The notes: a model not told the origin generated them from the letters alone. DNA of 64,000 bases from an uncultured Porphyromonadaceae bacterium (GCA_937989585.1 CALKRW010000055.1:1-64000); one strand, 5' to 3'. Positions 7,899 to 16,246 are shown, counted from the stretch's first letter. Translations and numbers: made by a program.

Positions 7899-9281
7899 AT
7901 GGATAAAAATACAAGAGCGCGATTCGACACTGACGCGCATGAGAAAGACATGGAACTGAGCCGCGAGGACGCCATTGAATACCACGAGAAGCCCCGTCCC
8001 GGCAAGATAGAGATAATGCCCACAAAACCATACAGCGGCAGACGGAATCTGTCGCTCGCCTATTCGCCGGGAGTGGCCTATGCCTCGCAGGACATACATG
8101 ACAAGCCCGAGGATGTCTATCGTCTTACGGACAAAGGAAACCTCGTTGCAATAATCACCAACGGCTCGGCTGTGCTCGGGTTAGGCAACATAGGCCCTGA
8201 GGCGGGAAAGCCTGTAATGGAAGGCAAGGCTTTATTGTTCAAGGTTTTCGCGGATATCGACTGTTTTGACCTTGAACTCGACGCATCGGATGTCGACCGC
8301 TTTGTATCCGCCGTGACAACCTTGGCTCCGACATTCGGCGGCATAAATCTGGAGGATATCAAGGCTCCCGAGTGCTTTGAGATTGAGCGAAGGCTACGCG
8401 ACACGCTGGACATACCAGTAATGCATGACGACCAGCATGGCACTGCCATAATAACCGCGGCCGGAATGCTCAACGCTCTTGAGATACAGGGCAAGAGTAT
8501 TGAGAATGTCCGCATAGTAGTGAACGGAGCGGGAGCCGCCGCTATCGCCTGCACGAATATGCTGATATCCTTAGGACTAAAGCGGTCGAATATCGTAATG
8601 TGCGACTCTAAAGGCGTAATCAGCGTGCGGCGCGACAGCCTCAGCGAAATCAAGAGACAGTTTGCGACATCAAGACCGGTCAACACTCTTGCCGAAGCCA
8701 TGGTCGGAGCCGATGTATTCCTGGGCCTCTCCGTGGCTGATGTAGTCACGCCGGACATGGTAAAATCCATGGCCCTCAGACCTATTGTATTCGCCCTGGC
8801 AAATCCTGACCCTGAGATAAACTATACAGCCGCCATGTCAGCACGTCATGACCTGATTATGGCGACGGGACGCAGCGACCTTCCCAACCAGATAAACAAT
8901 GTCCTGGGCTTTCCGTATATTTTCCGCGGCGCGCTCGATTCAAGAGCCACAGACATAAACCTCGAGATGCAGAAAGCCGCCGTACGTGCCATAGCAAACG
9001 TCGCTCATGCTCCTGTGCCGGCATATGTCGCACATGCAATGGGCCGGGAACATATGGCTTTCGGTCCGGAATATATTGTACCGGCGCCTTTCGATCACCG
9101 TCTGCTGACTTCGGTGTCGCCGGCGGTAGCGCGCGCAGCCGAAGAAAGTGGAGTAGCCCGCAAGCCAATAAAGGATTATGACAAATATGCGGCAAGACTG
9201 TCGACACTGTTCACACGCGACGTCGATGACATGGCCGACCTGTTTCACCTTTGCTCCCAGCCGAAACCTACGGCTGTATAA
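7899..9281 (+). CDS. maeB: NAD(P)-dependent malic enzyme (short form without PTA-like domain)
   Basis: This 460-residue enzyme decarboxylates malate to pyruvate with NAD(P)+ reduction, linking C4 dicarboxylates to pyruvate. The N-terminal malic domain carries NGSAVLGLGNIG (88-99) and metal-site residues in ECF and HDDQHGTA (176-183). The NAD-binding domain has NGAGAAAIAC (209-218). Many bacterial MaeB proteins are about 750 residues because of a C-terminal phosphotransacetylase-like domain. Here the protein ends after the malic part and a strong terminator follows 15 bp later, so this is a naturally short form and not a frameshift. It is monocistronic and divergent from pheA. Confidence 0.9.
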   Translation: MDKNTRARFDTDAHEKDMELSREDAIEYHEKPRPGKIEIMPTKPYSGRRNLSLAYSPGVAYASQDIHDKPEDVYRLTDKGNLVAIITNGSAVLGLGNIGPEAGKPVMEGKALLFKVFADIDCFDLELDASDVDRFVSAVTTLAPTFGGINLEDIKAPECFEIERRLRDTLDIPVMHDDQHGTAIITAAGMLNALEIQGKSIENVRIVVNGAGAAAIACTNMLISLGLKRSNIVMCDSKGVISVRRDSLSEIKRQFATSRPVNTLAEAMVGADVFLGLSVADVVTPDMVKSMALRPIVFALANPDPEINYTAAMSARHDLIMATGRSDLPNQINNVLGFPYIFRGALDSRATDINLEMQKAAVRAIANVAHAPVPAYVAHAMGREHMAFGPEYIVPAPFDHRLLTSVSPAVARAAEESGVARKPIKDYDKYAARLSTLFTRDVDDMADLFHLCSQPKPTAV

Positions 9282-9295
9282 ATTTAATTAAAAAC

Positions 9296-9344
9296 CCAGT
9301 CGGCGGCAGAACAAGCATACACGTCTTGTTCTGCCGCCGACTGG
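9296..9344. terminator. Bidirectional terminator between maeB and the M3 peptidase gene
   Basis: A perfect 20-bp stem (9296-9315 with 9325-9344) with a 9-nt loop sits between two converging genes. The left flank is AAAAA, giving a T-run for minus-strand transcripts, and the right flank GTTTATAA is T-rich for plus-strand transcripts. It probably serves both genes. Confidence 0.9.
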
Positions 9345-9367
9345 TTTATAATTGCGGGAAAACAGAA

Positions 9368-11527
9368 TCAGTTTTTCTTAAGCGGGGCAATGGTTGTATT
9401 TTTCGCAGGAGCAAGACCGCGATTACGCAAAAGGGCGTCGACCGAAGGCTTGTGTCCGCGGAACTTGACATAAGTATCCATCGGGTCTATTGAACCGCCT
9501 ACCTCGAGTACATTCTCCTTGAAGGACCTAGCGGTGGCAGGATCGAAGACACCTTTCTCTTTGAACAGTTCGAAACCGTCGGTATCCAGTACCTCTGCCC
9601 AAAGATAGGTATAGTAGCCAGAAGCATATCCGTCGGAACCGAAGATGTGCTTGAAATAGGGCGAACGGTAGCGGAATGTGAGTTCGGCCGGCATTCCGAG
9701 TTCGTCGGCAACCTTCTTCTCGAATGCGGCGATGTCTATGTCACTTTCGGGATTGAGTTTGCCATACTGGAGGTCGAGTAATGCGGCACCTGCGAGTTCG
9801 GCCGTAGTGAAGCCCTGGTTGTGTGTTGCCGAAGCCTCGAGTTTGGCTATGAGTTCATCGGGAATCACCTCACCGGTCTTATAGTGGCGTGCATAGGTGC
9901 GGAGAAGTTCAGGCTCCATGGCCCAGTGCTCGTGAATCTGCGAGGGCAGTTCTACGAAGTCGCGGTCGACATTCGTACCGGACTGGCTCTTGTAGCGGGC
10001 GCGTGAAAGCATTCCGTGAAGGCCGTGCCCGAATTCGTGGAACATGGTCTCAACCTCATCGAGAGTGAGCAGCGACGGTGCGTCGGCGGTGGGTTTGGAG
10101 AAATTTCCTACATTATATATGATAGGACGCGAGGCTTTGCCGTTCTCGTCAATCCATGAGCCCTTGAACTCGGACATCCATGCGCCCTGACGCTTGGAGG
10201 CACGCTGGAAGTAGTCTGTCATGAATACAGCCACATGCTCGCCGGATTTTGCGTCTGTGACATCATAGACCTTCACTTCGGGATAGTATTTGGGGGCATC
10301 CGGCATTTCGGTGAACTTTACACCATAGAGCCGCTCGGCCATGCCGAAAATACCGTTGCGTACAGAATCGACAGCGAAGTACTCGCGAACCTGCGACTCG
10401 TCAATCTGGTATTTTTTCTGGCGGACTTTTTCAGCATAGTAATAGTAGTCCCATGGAGCAATCTTGAACTTTCCACCTTCAGCGTCAACTATATCCTGCA
10501 TTTCCTTGACCTCTTCCTTGACTTTTGCCACAGCCGGTTTCCATATCTGCATAAGCAGATCTTCGGCAGCCTTCGGAGTCTTTGCCATGACATTGTCGGT
10601 CATATATGCTCCGAATGTGTCAAACCCGAGAAGTTTAGCCTTCTTTGCACGCGCCTGGAGGATTTTGTTTATTACAGGCTTGTTGTCATACTGCCCGGAC
10701 GAAGCCTGGTTTACATAGCCCTCGTAGATTTTCTGGCGCAGGTCGCGCGAGTCGGCATACTGCAACAGCGGCAGGCGGGATGGCGCGTGAAGGGTGAAGA
10801 CCCACTTGCCTTCGCCAAGATTACGGGCCTTGGCCTCTTCCGCTGCTACCGCTACGGACGATGCGGGCAGTCCGGCAAGTTGTGCGGGATCGTCCACAAT
10901 CACTGAGAACGAGTTGGTGGCCGCGAGCAGATTCTTGTTGAACTTCAGGTAGAGGTCGGTGAGTTCACCATTCACTTTCTTCAGTTCTTCTTTTTTGGCG
11001 GCATCGAGAAGTGCGCCGTTGCGGGTGAACGATTTGTACAGTTGCTCGACTGCACGTTTTTGGTCGGGAGCGAAGCCGAGTTTGTCGCGGCGGTCATACA
11101 GATATTTGATGCGGGCGAAAAGTTTGTCGTTCATCGACACCTCGTCGCTGTGCTTGGTTGCCAGCGGATAAAATTCCTCCGAGATGGCGGCCATCTCCGG
11201 GGTATTGTTCGATTCGTCGAGCGCGGAGAATACATACATCACGCGCTCGAGTGTGCCGCCGGCCTTGTCGAGGGCCAGGATGGTGTTCTCGAAGGTCGGA
11301 GTCGCGGGATTCTCGGCAATGGCCTTGATCTGGGCGTTGTGCTCCTCGATGCCAGCCAATAATGCCGGCATATAGTCGGAGTACTCGATCTGCTCGAAAG
11401 GCGGAATCTCATAAGTTGTTGTGTACGGCGCCAGGAAAGGATTCTGACGGGTTGCGCCTTGGGCTTGCGTGCCGAAACCTGCGGACAGCACAGCCGCTGT
11501 TGCTAATGTCATAAATTTAAGTCTCAT
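9368..11527 (-). CDS. dcp: M3-family peptidyl-dipeptidase/oligopeptidase, exported
   Basis: A 719-residue zinc metallopeptidase of the thimet oligopeptidase/Dcp family. HEFGHGLH supplies zinc ligands H497 and H501 with catalytic E498. The rest follows the all-helical M3 fold and the usual Dcp length. An N-terminal signal sequence (residues 1-23, ending around TQAQG) suggests periplasmic location, where it would trim short peptides. It lies 66 bp downstream of the EEP-family gene on the same strand and may be the last gene of that transcript. Whether it removes dipeptides (Dcp) or cuts internally (OpdA-like) cannot be read from sequence. Confidence 0.88.
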   Translation of the reverse strand: MRLKFMTLATAAVLSAGFGTQAQGATRQNPFLAPYTTTYEIPPFEQIEYSDYMPALLAGIEEHNAQIKAIAENPATPTFENTILALDKAGGTLERVMYVFSALDESNNTPEMAAISEEFYPLATKHSDEVSMNDKLFARIKYLYDRRDKLGFAPDQKRAVEQLYKSFTRNGALLDAAKKEELKKVNGELTDLYLKFNKNLLAATNSFSVIVDDPAQLAGLPASSVAVAAEEAKARNLGEGKWVFTLHAPSRLPLLQYADSRDLRQKIYEGYVNQASSGQYDNKPVINKILQARAKKAKLLGFDTFGAYMTDNVMAKTPKAAEDLLMQIWKPAVAKVKEEVKEMQDIVDAEGGKFKIAPWDYYYYAEKVRQKKYQIDESQVREYFAVDSVRNGIFGMAERLYGVKFTEMPDAPKYYPEVKVYDVTDAKSGEHVAVFMTDYFQRASKRQGAWMSEFKGSWIDENGKASRPIIYNVGNFSKPTADAPSLLTLDEVETMFHEFGHGLHGMLSRARYKSQSGTNVDRDFVELPSQIHEHWAMEPELLRTYARHYKTGEVIPDELIAKLEASATHNQGFTTAELAGAALLDLQYGKLNPESDIDIAAFEKKVADELGMPAELTFRYRSPYFKHIFGSDGYASGYYTYLWAEVLDTDGFELFKEKGVFDPATARSFKENVLEVGGSIDPMDTYVKFRGHKPSVDALLRNRGLAPAKNTTIAPLKKN

Positions 11528-11593
11528 ATGCGATAATTATCGGTTTATATTCTTTATGTGCGGTCATTTGTATTGTTCACGCCTTATGCCTTT

Positions 11594-12769
11594 TTATCTT
11601 TGATGGTCATTCACAGGCAAAAGTTTAAATTTGACAATGAGAGGATAATGGTCACTTGAGAAAATCCTGGGCCGCGTCAACGATATCGGCTGTATACTTC
11701 CGCGCCAAAGCACATGATCGATTTCGAAATAGAAGCGATCACTGTTGAATGTCGGCATATATCCGCGACCCACGGCAGGATAGACCTCCCTGAATCCCTC
11801 GCGTGAAAGCGTAAGCAGCGAATAACATCCGGGAACGTCATTGAAGTCGCCGCAGACAATCACATCCGATGTCGCAAAACGTCTGATATCCTCAGCGAGC
11901 GAGCTCGCCTGACGGCTGCGTGCCGAGGCTGCATACGAAAGTTTGGAGACTAAGCTGTTCTTGACACGGCTAAGCATAGCCCTGCGCCCCTCTCCTTTAT
12001 CGTCAAGATTAGTGACATCCTCATACAGGGCCTTGTCATCGGGAGTCAGGCCGAACGAAAAGAGATGTACGCTGAACAGAGTCAGCCTGCGTTCTCCCAG
12101 ATCTATCACGTAAGCGCATATTTTATCGTCAGAGCGCCCTTCGTAACGCATTCCGAGAAGAATCGGCTCTACCGGATATTTGGACAGAAGCGAGATTCCA
12201 CGCTGTTCGTCCTCAACTATATACGGATAGCGAAGATGCAGCGAGTCTACTGCCGCATGAGTCATGCGCGTACCCGCCATCTCGGACAGAGGCTCTGATT
12301 CCTGCAGAGCGACAATGTCGGCATCGCTGTCAAGTATGAACTCCACAGTCGGATTATTTCGGAGCCGGTTGCCCACTGACTCGTCGTAGCGTTCCATATC
12401 GTAGAAATTTGCGCAGTTGTACGTGAGCAATGTGAGTGTCTTTTCTCCAGGACCCGGTCCAGGGATATCGACAAACGCTCCTGTGCCAAGCGGAAAGACA
12501 TCAACGGCAACCGGCATTGCCAGAGCCAGGGCCACACCCATCACCAACGCTGAAGGACGCCACCAGATGGCATCGGCCATGAAGAGAGCCAGAGCGACGG
12601 GCAGCACTATCGGCAGCCCCAGGCAAAGGACTCCGACAAGCGGGAATCTAACCGGATCCATCAGACCACCCCAGGCAGATGCAAGCAGAATCAAAGCCGT
12701 GAACACATTCACCGCCATTGCAACAACACCGGATGACCACCTGCATATTTTTCTGAACAAACCGCTCAT
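11594..12769 (-). CDS. Membrane-anchored endonuclease/exonuclease/phosphatase-family protein
   Basis: A 391-residue protein. Three hydrophobic segments (about 13-35, 42-66, 73-93) anchor it in the inner membrane. A complete EEP catalytic domain (about 110-385) follows, with the fold's signature residues: TYNCAN (116-121), LQESE (155-159), CGDFNDVP near 295 and SDHYP near 372. EEP enzymes hydrolyse phosphodiesters or phosphomonoesters in nucleic acids, phosphoinositides or sphingomyelin. The exported, membrane-tethered form makes a DNA-repair role unlikely, but the substrate is unknown. It is 37 bp downstream of two rhomboid protease genes, an arrangement suggesting co-transcription. Confidence 0.82.
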   Translation of the reverse strand: MSGLFRKICRWSSGVVAMAVNVFTALILLASAWGGLMDPVRFPLVGVLCLGLPIVLPVALALFMADAIWWRPSALVMGVALALAMPVAVDVFPLGTGAFVDIPGPGPGEKTLTLLTYNCANFYDMERYDESVGNRLRNNPTVEFILDSDADIVALQESEPLSEMAGTRMTHAAVDSLHLRYPYIVEDEQRGISLLSKYPVEPILLGMRYEGRSDDKICAYVIDLGERRLTLFSVHLFSFGLTPDDKALYEDVTNLDDKGEGRRAMLSRVKNSLVSKLSYAASARSRQASSLAEDIRRFATSDVIVCGDFNDVPGCYSLLTLSREGFREVYPAVGRGYMPTFNSDRFYFEIDHVLWRGSIQPISLTRPRIFSSDHYPLIVKFKLLPVNDHQR

Positions 12770-12806
12770 GGAGATATTATCAAATATTATGTATCCGTAT
12801 AAGAAG

Positions 12807-13592
12807 TTATTTCATCCGTCTTGTGATTTCAAACAGTCTGTTGCGTTCGCCGGCACTCAGCGATCCGTAACCGCTTCGTCCTACTTTAGCCAGTATGGCA
12901 TCGAGGTCAGCATTGTCATCTCCGGTCTGTCCGATATCACGCCGGAGCAATCCGGTTCCAACGGTCAACGACCTGTATTTTAGCCAGAGTCCATAGGCTA
13001 TCCCACCCACAAGTCCTCCGGCATGAGCGAGGGCCGTACCTGCATCGCCGCTGAGATCACCAAGCAGACACAGGCCCACTGCGGCCACCGCCGCCCAAAT
13101 CAGACGGACACGACCGAACAGCACTAAGTTTACCTCGCCACGCCCGGCGTTCACGGCTCCGGCCCCTATCACGCCTACGACAGCCGCGGAACTGCCAGTG
13201 AGACAAATCCCGCATGGCATTCCGCACGAAGCCGCAATTTCATACACAAGCGCCCCGGTTAAGCCCCCCCATAGATAGGCACAGGCCACACGGAGGCCAT
13301 TGCCGACAATTGCGCCGGCTTCTGTCATTTCAGTTATTCGGCACCAGCACCAGAGCCAGAGCATGTTCACAAGCAGATGTATGAGGTTCCACTGGGTAAA
13401 CATATACAGAACTATTGTCCATGGACGAGAGAGCAACGCATCCAATGAGGCAGGAAGTGCGAAAAATGCAGCCGCACCGGCATCGCCTATGGCGATGGAC
13501 ATATTCACGGCCACAAAACACAGAACGTTCAGCCCTATTAGAACAAGGCTCATGCGTCTATCAACAATGTTCATGATTTTTAACCTGTCCAT
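12807..13592 (-). CDS. Rhomboid-family intramembrane serine protease
   Basis: A 261-residue polytopic membrane protein with about six transmembrane helices. The catalytic dyad is intact: Ser135 in GSSA (133-136) and His190 in ALAHAGG. WNLIHLLVNM in helix 2 fits the rhomboid HxxxN-type stabilising region. A soluble C-terminal tail (about 215-261, ending LSAGERNRLFEITRRMK) resembles the short motif found after many Bacteroidota rhomboids. Rhomboids cut single transmembrane segments of client proteins; the client is unknown. It is the second of two tandem rhomboid genes, starting 15 bp after the first ends. Confidence 0.88.
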   Translation of the reverse strand: MDRLKIMNIVDRRMSLVLIGLNVLCFVAVNMSIAIGDAGAAAFFALPASLDALLSRPWTIVLYMFTQWNLIHLLVNMLWLWCWCRITEMTEAGAIVGNGLRVACAYLWGGLTGALVYEIAASCGMPCGICLTGSSAAVVGVIGAGAVNAGRGEVNLVLFGRVRLIWAAVAAVGLCLLGDLSGDAGTALAHAGGLVGGIAYGLWLKYRSLTVGTGLLRRDIGQTGDDNADLDAILAKVGRSGYGSLSAGERNRLFEITRRMK

Positions 13593-13607
13593 GATTGCGC
13601 CACGATT

Positions 13608-14342
13608 TTAGAAATGTCGGCTGAATGTATGCTTCCTATTCCAGTAAAGTATTATCAGCAGCCCCACAAGCATTCCGCCCAGATGTGCGAAGTGGGCCAC
13701 ATTGTCCTTTACACCTAGACCCATGGCAAGTTCAAGAACCGTATATCCCACAATTACCCATTTGGCCTTTAGCGGGACAGGTATGAACATGATGTACAGC
13801 GGCATATTGGGCCACATCATCGCGAATGCCAGCAATATTCCATACACAGCGCCCGAGGCGCCGATTACGGGCCCATTGACAAGACCGTTTATTGCCGACA
13901 GTAGCGGATCCGTGAAATCCATGCCATGACGGATGGCATCCCAGCCCTCAGTAATTATCTGCTGCATCTGCTCCGGCGAGAACATTGTATAATACTTGTC
14001 AAGCATTATCGCATAAACACCCTCCTGAATAAGGGCGGCGCCAACCCCGCAACTCAGATAATAGAACAGGAAGCGCTTAGGCCCGAGACTATATTCTATC
14101 GGCGTACCAAACATGACAAGTGCGAACATATTGAAGAACAGATGCATGAACTCCACATGAACAAACATGTAGGTAAACAGTTGCCATATGCCGAAACCTG
14201 GCGATGCGAAATAGTGCAGCGCACAGACATCAATGAGTTTCTGCGTGGTCGAATACGGGGTAATCAGGCAGAACAGGAAAACAATAACATTTATTATAAG
14301 CAGATTACGGGTGACCGGACCCATTCTTCTGAGAAAATCCAT
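13608..14342 (-). CDS. Rhomboid-family intramembrane serine protease
   Basis: A 244-residue polytopic protein with the catalytic Ser163 in GASG (161-164) and His220 in AHLGG, plus HLFFN (67-71) in the second helix. All three are conserved features of active rhomboids. A ~45-residue extramembrane stretch (about 112-155) separates helices 3 and 4. It is the first gene of the rhomboid-rhomboid-EEP cluster. The two rhomboids share little sequence beyond the core, so they probably have different clients and are not a recent duplication. Confidence 0.9.
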   Translation of the reverse strand: MDFLRRMGPVTRNLLIINVIVFLFCLITPYSTTQKLIDVCALHYFASPGFGIWQLFTYMFVHVEFMHLFFNMFALVMFGTPIEYSLGPKRFLFYYLSCGVGAALIQEGVYAIMLDKYYTMFSPEQMQQIITEGWDAIRHGMDFTDPLLSAINGLVNGPVIGASGAVYGILLAFAMMWPNMPLYIMFIPVPLKAKWVIVGYTVLELAMGLGVKDNVAHFAHLGGMLVGLLIILYWNRKHTFSRHF

Positions 14343-14373
14343 AATCCTTATGAAAGTGAGGTTATAATCGGCA

Positions 14374-14406
14374 TGGCAATGTTTGCCATACTATATTGCA
14401 AAGTTA
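14374..14406 (-). promoter_or_regulatory. Probable -7 element and leader inverted repeat of the rhomboid cluster
   Basis: On the minus strand TAACTTTG (14406-14399) matches TAnnTTTG; no clear TTTG lies at the -33 distance. Between it and the start codon, TGGCAA and TTGCCA (14374-14379 and 14383-14388, extendable by one pair) form a perfect inverted repeat around TGT. It could be an operator or a short RNA hairpin. Confidence 0.4.
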
Positions 14407-14438
14407 CAAAAAATCCTCCCCGTCACTTTTTTTTTAGG

Positions 14439-14490
14439 GATTTTTAAATAAACGAGGTTCCTGTTTCCATTCCGGACACAGGAACCTCGT
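14439..14490 (-). terminator. Terminator of the HU gene
   Basis: A perfect 13-bp stem (14452-14464 acgaggttcctgt with 14478-14490) lies 22 nt past the HU stop codon. On the minus strand it is followed by a T-rich stretch (TTATTTAAAAATCC). It separates HU from the rhomboid cluster. Confidence 0.75.
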
Positions 14491-14511
14491 CATACTGTAA
14501 TATCGGGAAAC

Positions 14512-14784
14512 TTATTTCACCTTTTCGGCAAGTTCTGCTCCCTGTTTGAACTTAACTGATTTTCGTGCTGCAATTTCAATTGTTTCTTTTGTCCGGGGAT
14601 TGATGCCTGTACGGGCAGCCTTCTCCGATACTGAGAATGTTCCGAAACCTATCAGCGCAACTTTATCACCTTTGGCCAAAGCCTCAGTCAGGGCTTCAAG
14701 GGTTGCATCAAGCGCGGCTTTCGAATCCGCTTTACTCAGGCCGGCTTTTTCAGCAATGGCGGCTACAAGTTCTGTCTTGTTCAT
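14512..14784 (-). CDS. hup: HU-family histone-like DNA-binding protein
   Basis: A 90-residue protein of the HU/IHF superfamily, the standard length. The N-terminal helices (MNKTELVAAIAEKAGLSK) form the dimer body. GFGTFSV (46-52) leads into the beta-arm with INPRTKETI (61-69), whose proline inserts into and bends DNA. It compacts the nucleoid and assists replication and recombination. The gene is monocistronic with its own promoter and terminator. HU and IHF cannot be separated by sequence alone; the basic arm and homodimer-type sequence favour HU. Confidence 0.93.
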   Translation of the reverse strand: MNKTELVAAIAEKAGLSKADSKAALDATLEALTEALAKGDKVALIGFGTFSVSEKAARTGINPRTKETIEIAARKSVKFKQGAELAEKVK

Positions 14785-14836
14785 AAGGATTAGTTTTTTG
14801 TTGTTTGAATTTTATTTTTTGTTTACAAATTTTTGG

Positions 14837-14868
14837 CAAATATAACGGCTCTTTTCTTATTTTCCAAG
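14837..14868 (-). promoter_or_regulatory. Probable promoter of the HU gene
   Basis: On the minus strand TATATTTG (14844-14837) matches TAnnTTTG. A CTTG (14868-14865), one mismatch from TTTG, lies 20 nt upstream. The leader would be about 45 nt and T-rich. Confidence 0.5.
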
Positions 14869-14976
14869 TATTCAGCACTTTTTTCTTGCAGCAATAATAC
14901 GTTTTAACACTTTTTAAATCCATTTCTTACATCTTGTTCCTAACATACGTACCATAAAAGTGCTTTTAAAATTTAT

Positions 14977-15007
14977 TTTGCATTCTCGCCCAAATGTCGT
15001 ACCTTTG
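14977..15007 (+). promoter_or_regulatory. Promoter of rplS
   Basis: TTTG (14977-14980), a 19-nt spacer and TACCTTTG (15000-15007) match the Bacteroidota consensus exactly. Transcription should start near 15014. Confidence 0.72.
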
Positions 15008-15013
15008 CACCCG

Positions 15014-15089
15014 ACAAGCGTAGCCGCTGGCGGGACATGGAAGCCCACGCATGCTGCGACCTATTAACATTTTAATCCTTAACACTAAA
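15014..15089 (+). promoter_or_regulatory. Structured leader of rplS, possible ribosomal-protein autoregulation site
   Basis: The 76-nt leader can fold into a compact element. GCGT (15018-15021) plus GGG (15032-15034) pair with the contiguous CCCACGC (15044-15050), with a small GCC-GCT-GGC hairpin (15023-15031) inserted at the junction. Many ribosomal-protein genes carry autoregulatory leaders. Whether L19 binds this one is inference. Confidence 0.4.
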
Positions 15090-15446
15090 ATGGACTTAAT
15101 CAAGATTGCCGAAGAGGCCTTCAAATCCGGCAAAGAGCACGAGGAGTTCTTCCCCGGCGACACCATCACCGTTGCTTACCGTATCAAAGAGGGCAACAAA
15201 GAGCGTATCCAGCAGTACCGCGGCGTTGTAATCCGCATATCCGGCGAAGGTAACAAAAAGCGCTTCACCGTACGCAAGATGTCCGACAACATCGGCGTTG
15301 AGCGCATCTTCCCCATCGAATCGCCCTTCATCGACTCTATCGTTGTCAACAAGCACGGCAAGGTCCGTCGCGCAAAACTCTACTATCTCCGCGGCCTCAC
15401 AGGCAAGAAGGCCCGCATCAAAGAGCGTCGTGTCATCAAGAAGTGA
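15090..15446 (+). CDS. rplS: 50S ribosomal protein L19
   Basis: This 118-residue protein of the large ribosomal subunit sits at the interface with the 30S subunit. FFPGDTITVAYRI, QYRGVVI, RFTVRKMS, GVERIFPIESPFIDSI and RRAKLYYLRGLTGKKARIKE are the L19 signature across its whole length. An in-frame ATG exists 39 nt upstream, but family alignment (proteins begin MDLIKIAEEAF) supports 15090. It is a single-gene unit with a perfect promoter, a structured leader and its own terminator. Confidence 0.96.
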   Translation: MDLIKIAEEAFKSGKEHEEFFPGDTITVAYRIKEGNKERIQQYRGVVIRISGEGNKKRFTVRKMSDNIGVERIFPIESPFIDSIVVNKHGKVRRAKLYYLRGLTGKKARIKERRVIKK

Positions 15447-15486
15447 TTCTTGCCACAAGAAGCGATTCCACTACACGCAAACTTCA

Positions 15487-15527
15487 AAGGCTGTCCTCCG
15501 TCCGGGTGACAGCCTTCATTGTATTAT
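15487..15527 (+). terminator. Terminator of rplS
   Basis: A 9-bp stem (15487-15495 aaggctgtc with 15508-15516) with a G/C-rich loop lies 40 nt past the rplS stop and is followed by the T-rich cattgtattattttattt. Confidence 0.75.
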
Positions 15528-15537
15528 TTTATTTCAC

Positions 15538-15837
15538 TTATTCAAAATCATCAGGCAGTTCCGGCTCATGTACCGCGACCTCGTCCATTATCCACAGCGC
15601 GACTCCGGCCAGGAACACACCGCATAGCGTCGAAAGTATGACGTCATAGACCGTTTCGTCACCGGCAAACATGGCACACGCCGCGCCGCCGCACAATGAC
15701 GCGACCAGGCCGACACATATATCAATCCATACCGCACGGCGTCCGCCTATCGCTATCGCGGAAACTATGCCGCAGACTACTCCCGAGACAGCCCAGACTA
15801 TCCAGGCCGTCATTGTAATTTCACTCAACGATATCAT
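15538..15837 (-). CDS. Small three-helix membrane protein, GlsB/YeaQ/YmgE-like
   Basis: A 99-residue protein with three hydrophobic helices (about 9-30, 37-58, 66-85) and an acidic C-terminus (HEPELPDDFE). The Gly-rich spacing resembles the GlsB/YeaQ/YmgE (transglycosylase-associated) family of stress-related membrane proteins, but the match is loose. The start at 15837 overlaps the upstream gene's stop as ATGA, which indicates translational coupling and supports this start over the internal Met9. Function is unknown. Confidence 0.6.
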   Translation of the reverse strand: MISLSEITMTAWIVWAVSGVVCGIVSAIAIGGRRAVWIDICVGLVASLCGGAACAMFAGDETVYDVILSTLCGVFLAGVALWIMDEVAVHEPELPDDFE

Positions 15838-16016
15838 AATCCGAAATTATTAATACAGGCCGCCACATCGGTGTCACCGAATATATCGGCCTCTGTCAGC
15901 CATATGATAAGCAGCGCCACCAGGACTATGACGCCTACGACAAGCCATAGATTCATTTTCTTGCCAGGTCTGCGCCCGCTTTCTTTTTCACTCTCGCAAT
16001 AACGTTTATCGCTCAT
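15834..16016 (-). CDS. Small single-span membrane protein, function unknown
   Basis: A 60-residue protein. A basic, hydrophilic N-terminus (MSDKRYCESEKESGRRPGKK) precedes one transmembrane helix (about 22-41, LWLVVGVIVLVALLIIWL). It is translationally coupled through an ATGA overlap to the following small membrane protein, so the two probably act together. I do not recognise a family. Confidence 0.6.
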   Translation of the reverse strand: MSDKRYCESEKESGRRPGKKMNLWLVVGVIVLVALLIIWLTEADIFGDTDVAACINNFGL

Positions 16017-16121
16017 AATATAGATTTTTGATGAATGTTACGGTTGAATTTATCCAGTCGGGGGTTACCCGATTGTAAAATAAAAACGCACGAACACCAC
16101 AATCAGTTCGCCAAATTTTTG

Positions 16122-16129
16122 TACCTTTG
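16122..16129 (+). promoter_or_regulatory. -7 element of the pta-ackA operon
   Basis: TACCTTTG matches the Bacteroidota -7 consensus. No good TTTG is found 19-21 nt upstream. The leader to the pta ATG would be about 110 nt. It contains a perfect GAATGCATTC palindrome (16200-16209) of unknown meaning. Confidence 0.5.
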
Positions 16130-16246
16130 CATCAACCCTCGTTAACCAAGTGCCTTAATGCATATTTCACATCAAGAAATTTATGTTGGCAGGGTGGCTG
16201 AATGCATTCACTCATACCGGAAAACTAATCTAAATCCTTAATATAA

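Larger units (their letters stand above)
14785..15089. other. Divergent intergenic region hup / rplS
   Basis: A 305-bp gap holding only two divergent promoters and the rplS leader. The middle (about 14870-14975) is AT-rich with no coding frame or obvious repeat. Confidence 0.6.

Noticed and set aside
16185..16225. A tRNA-like D-arm string (TGGCAGGGTGGCTGAATGC) in the pta leader
   Set aside because: No matching acceptor stem, anticodon arm or T-arm (GTTCGAATC-type) follows before the pta start codon, so the resemblance is by chance.
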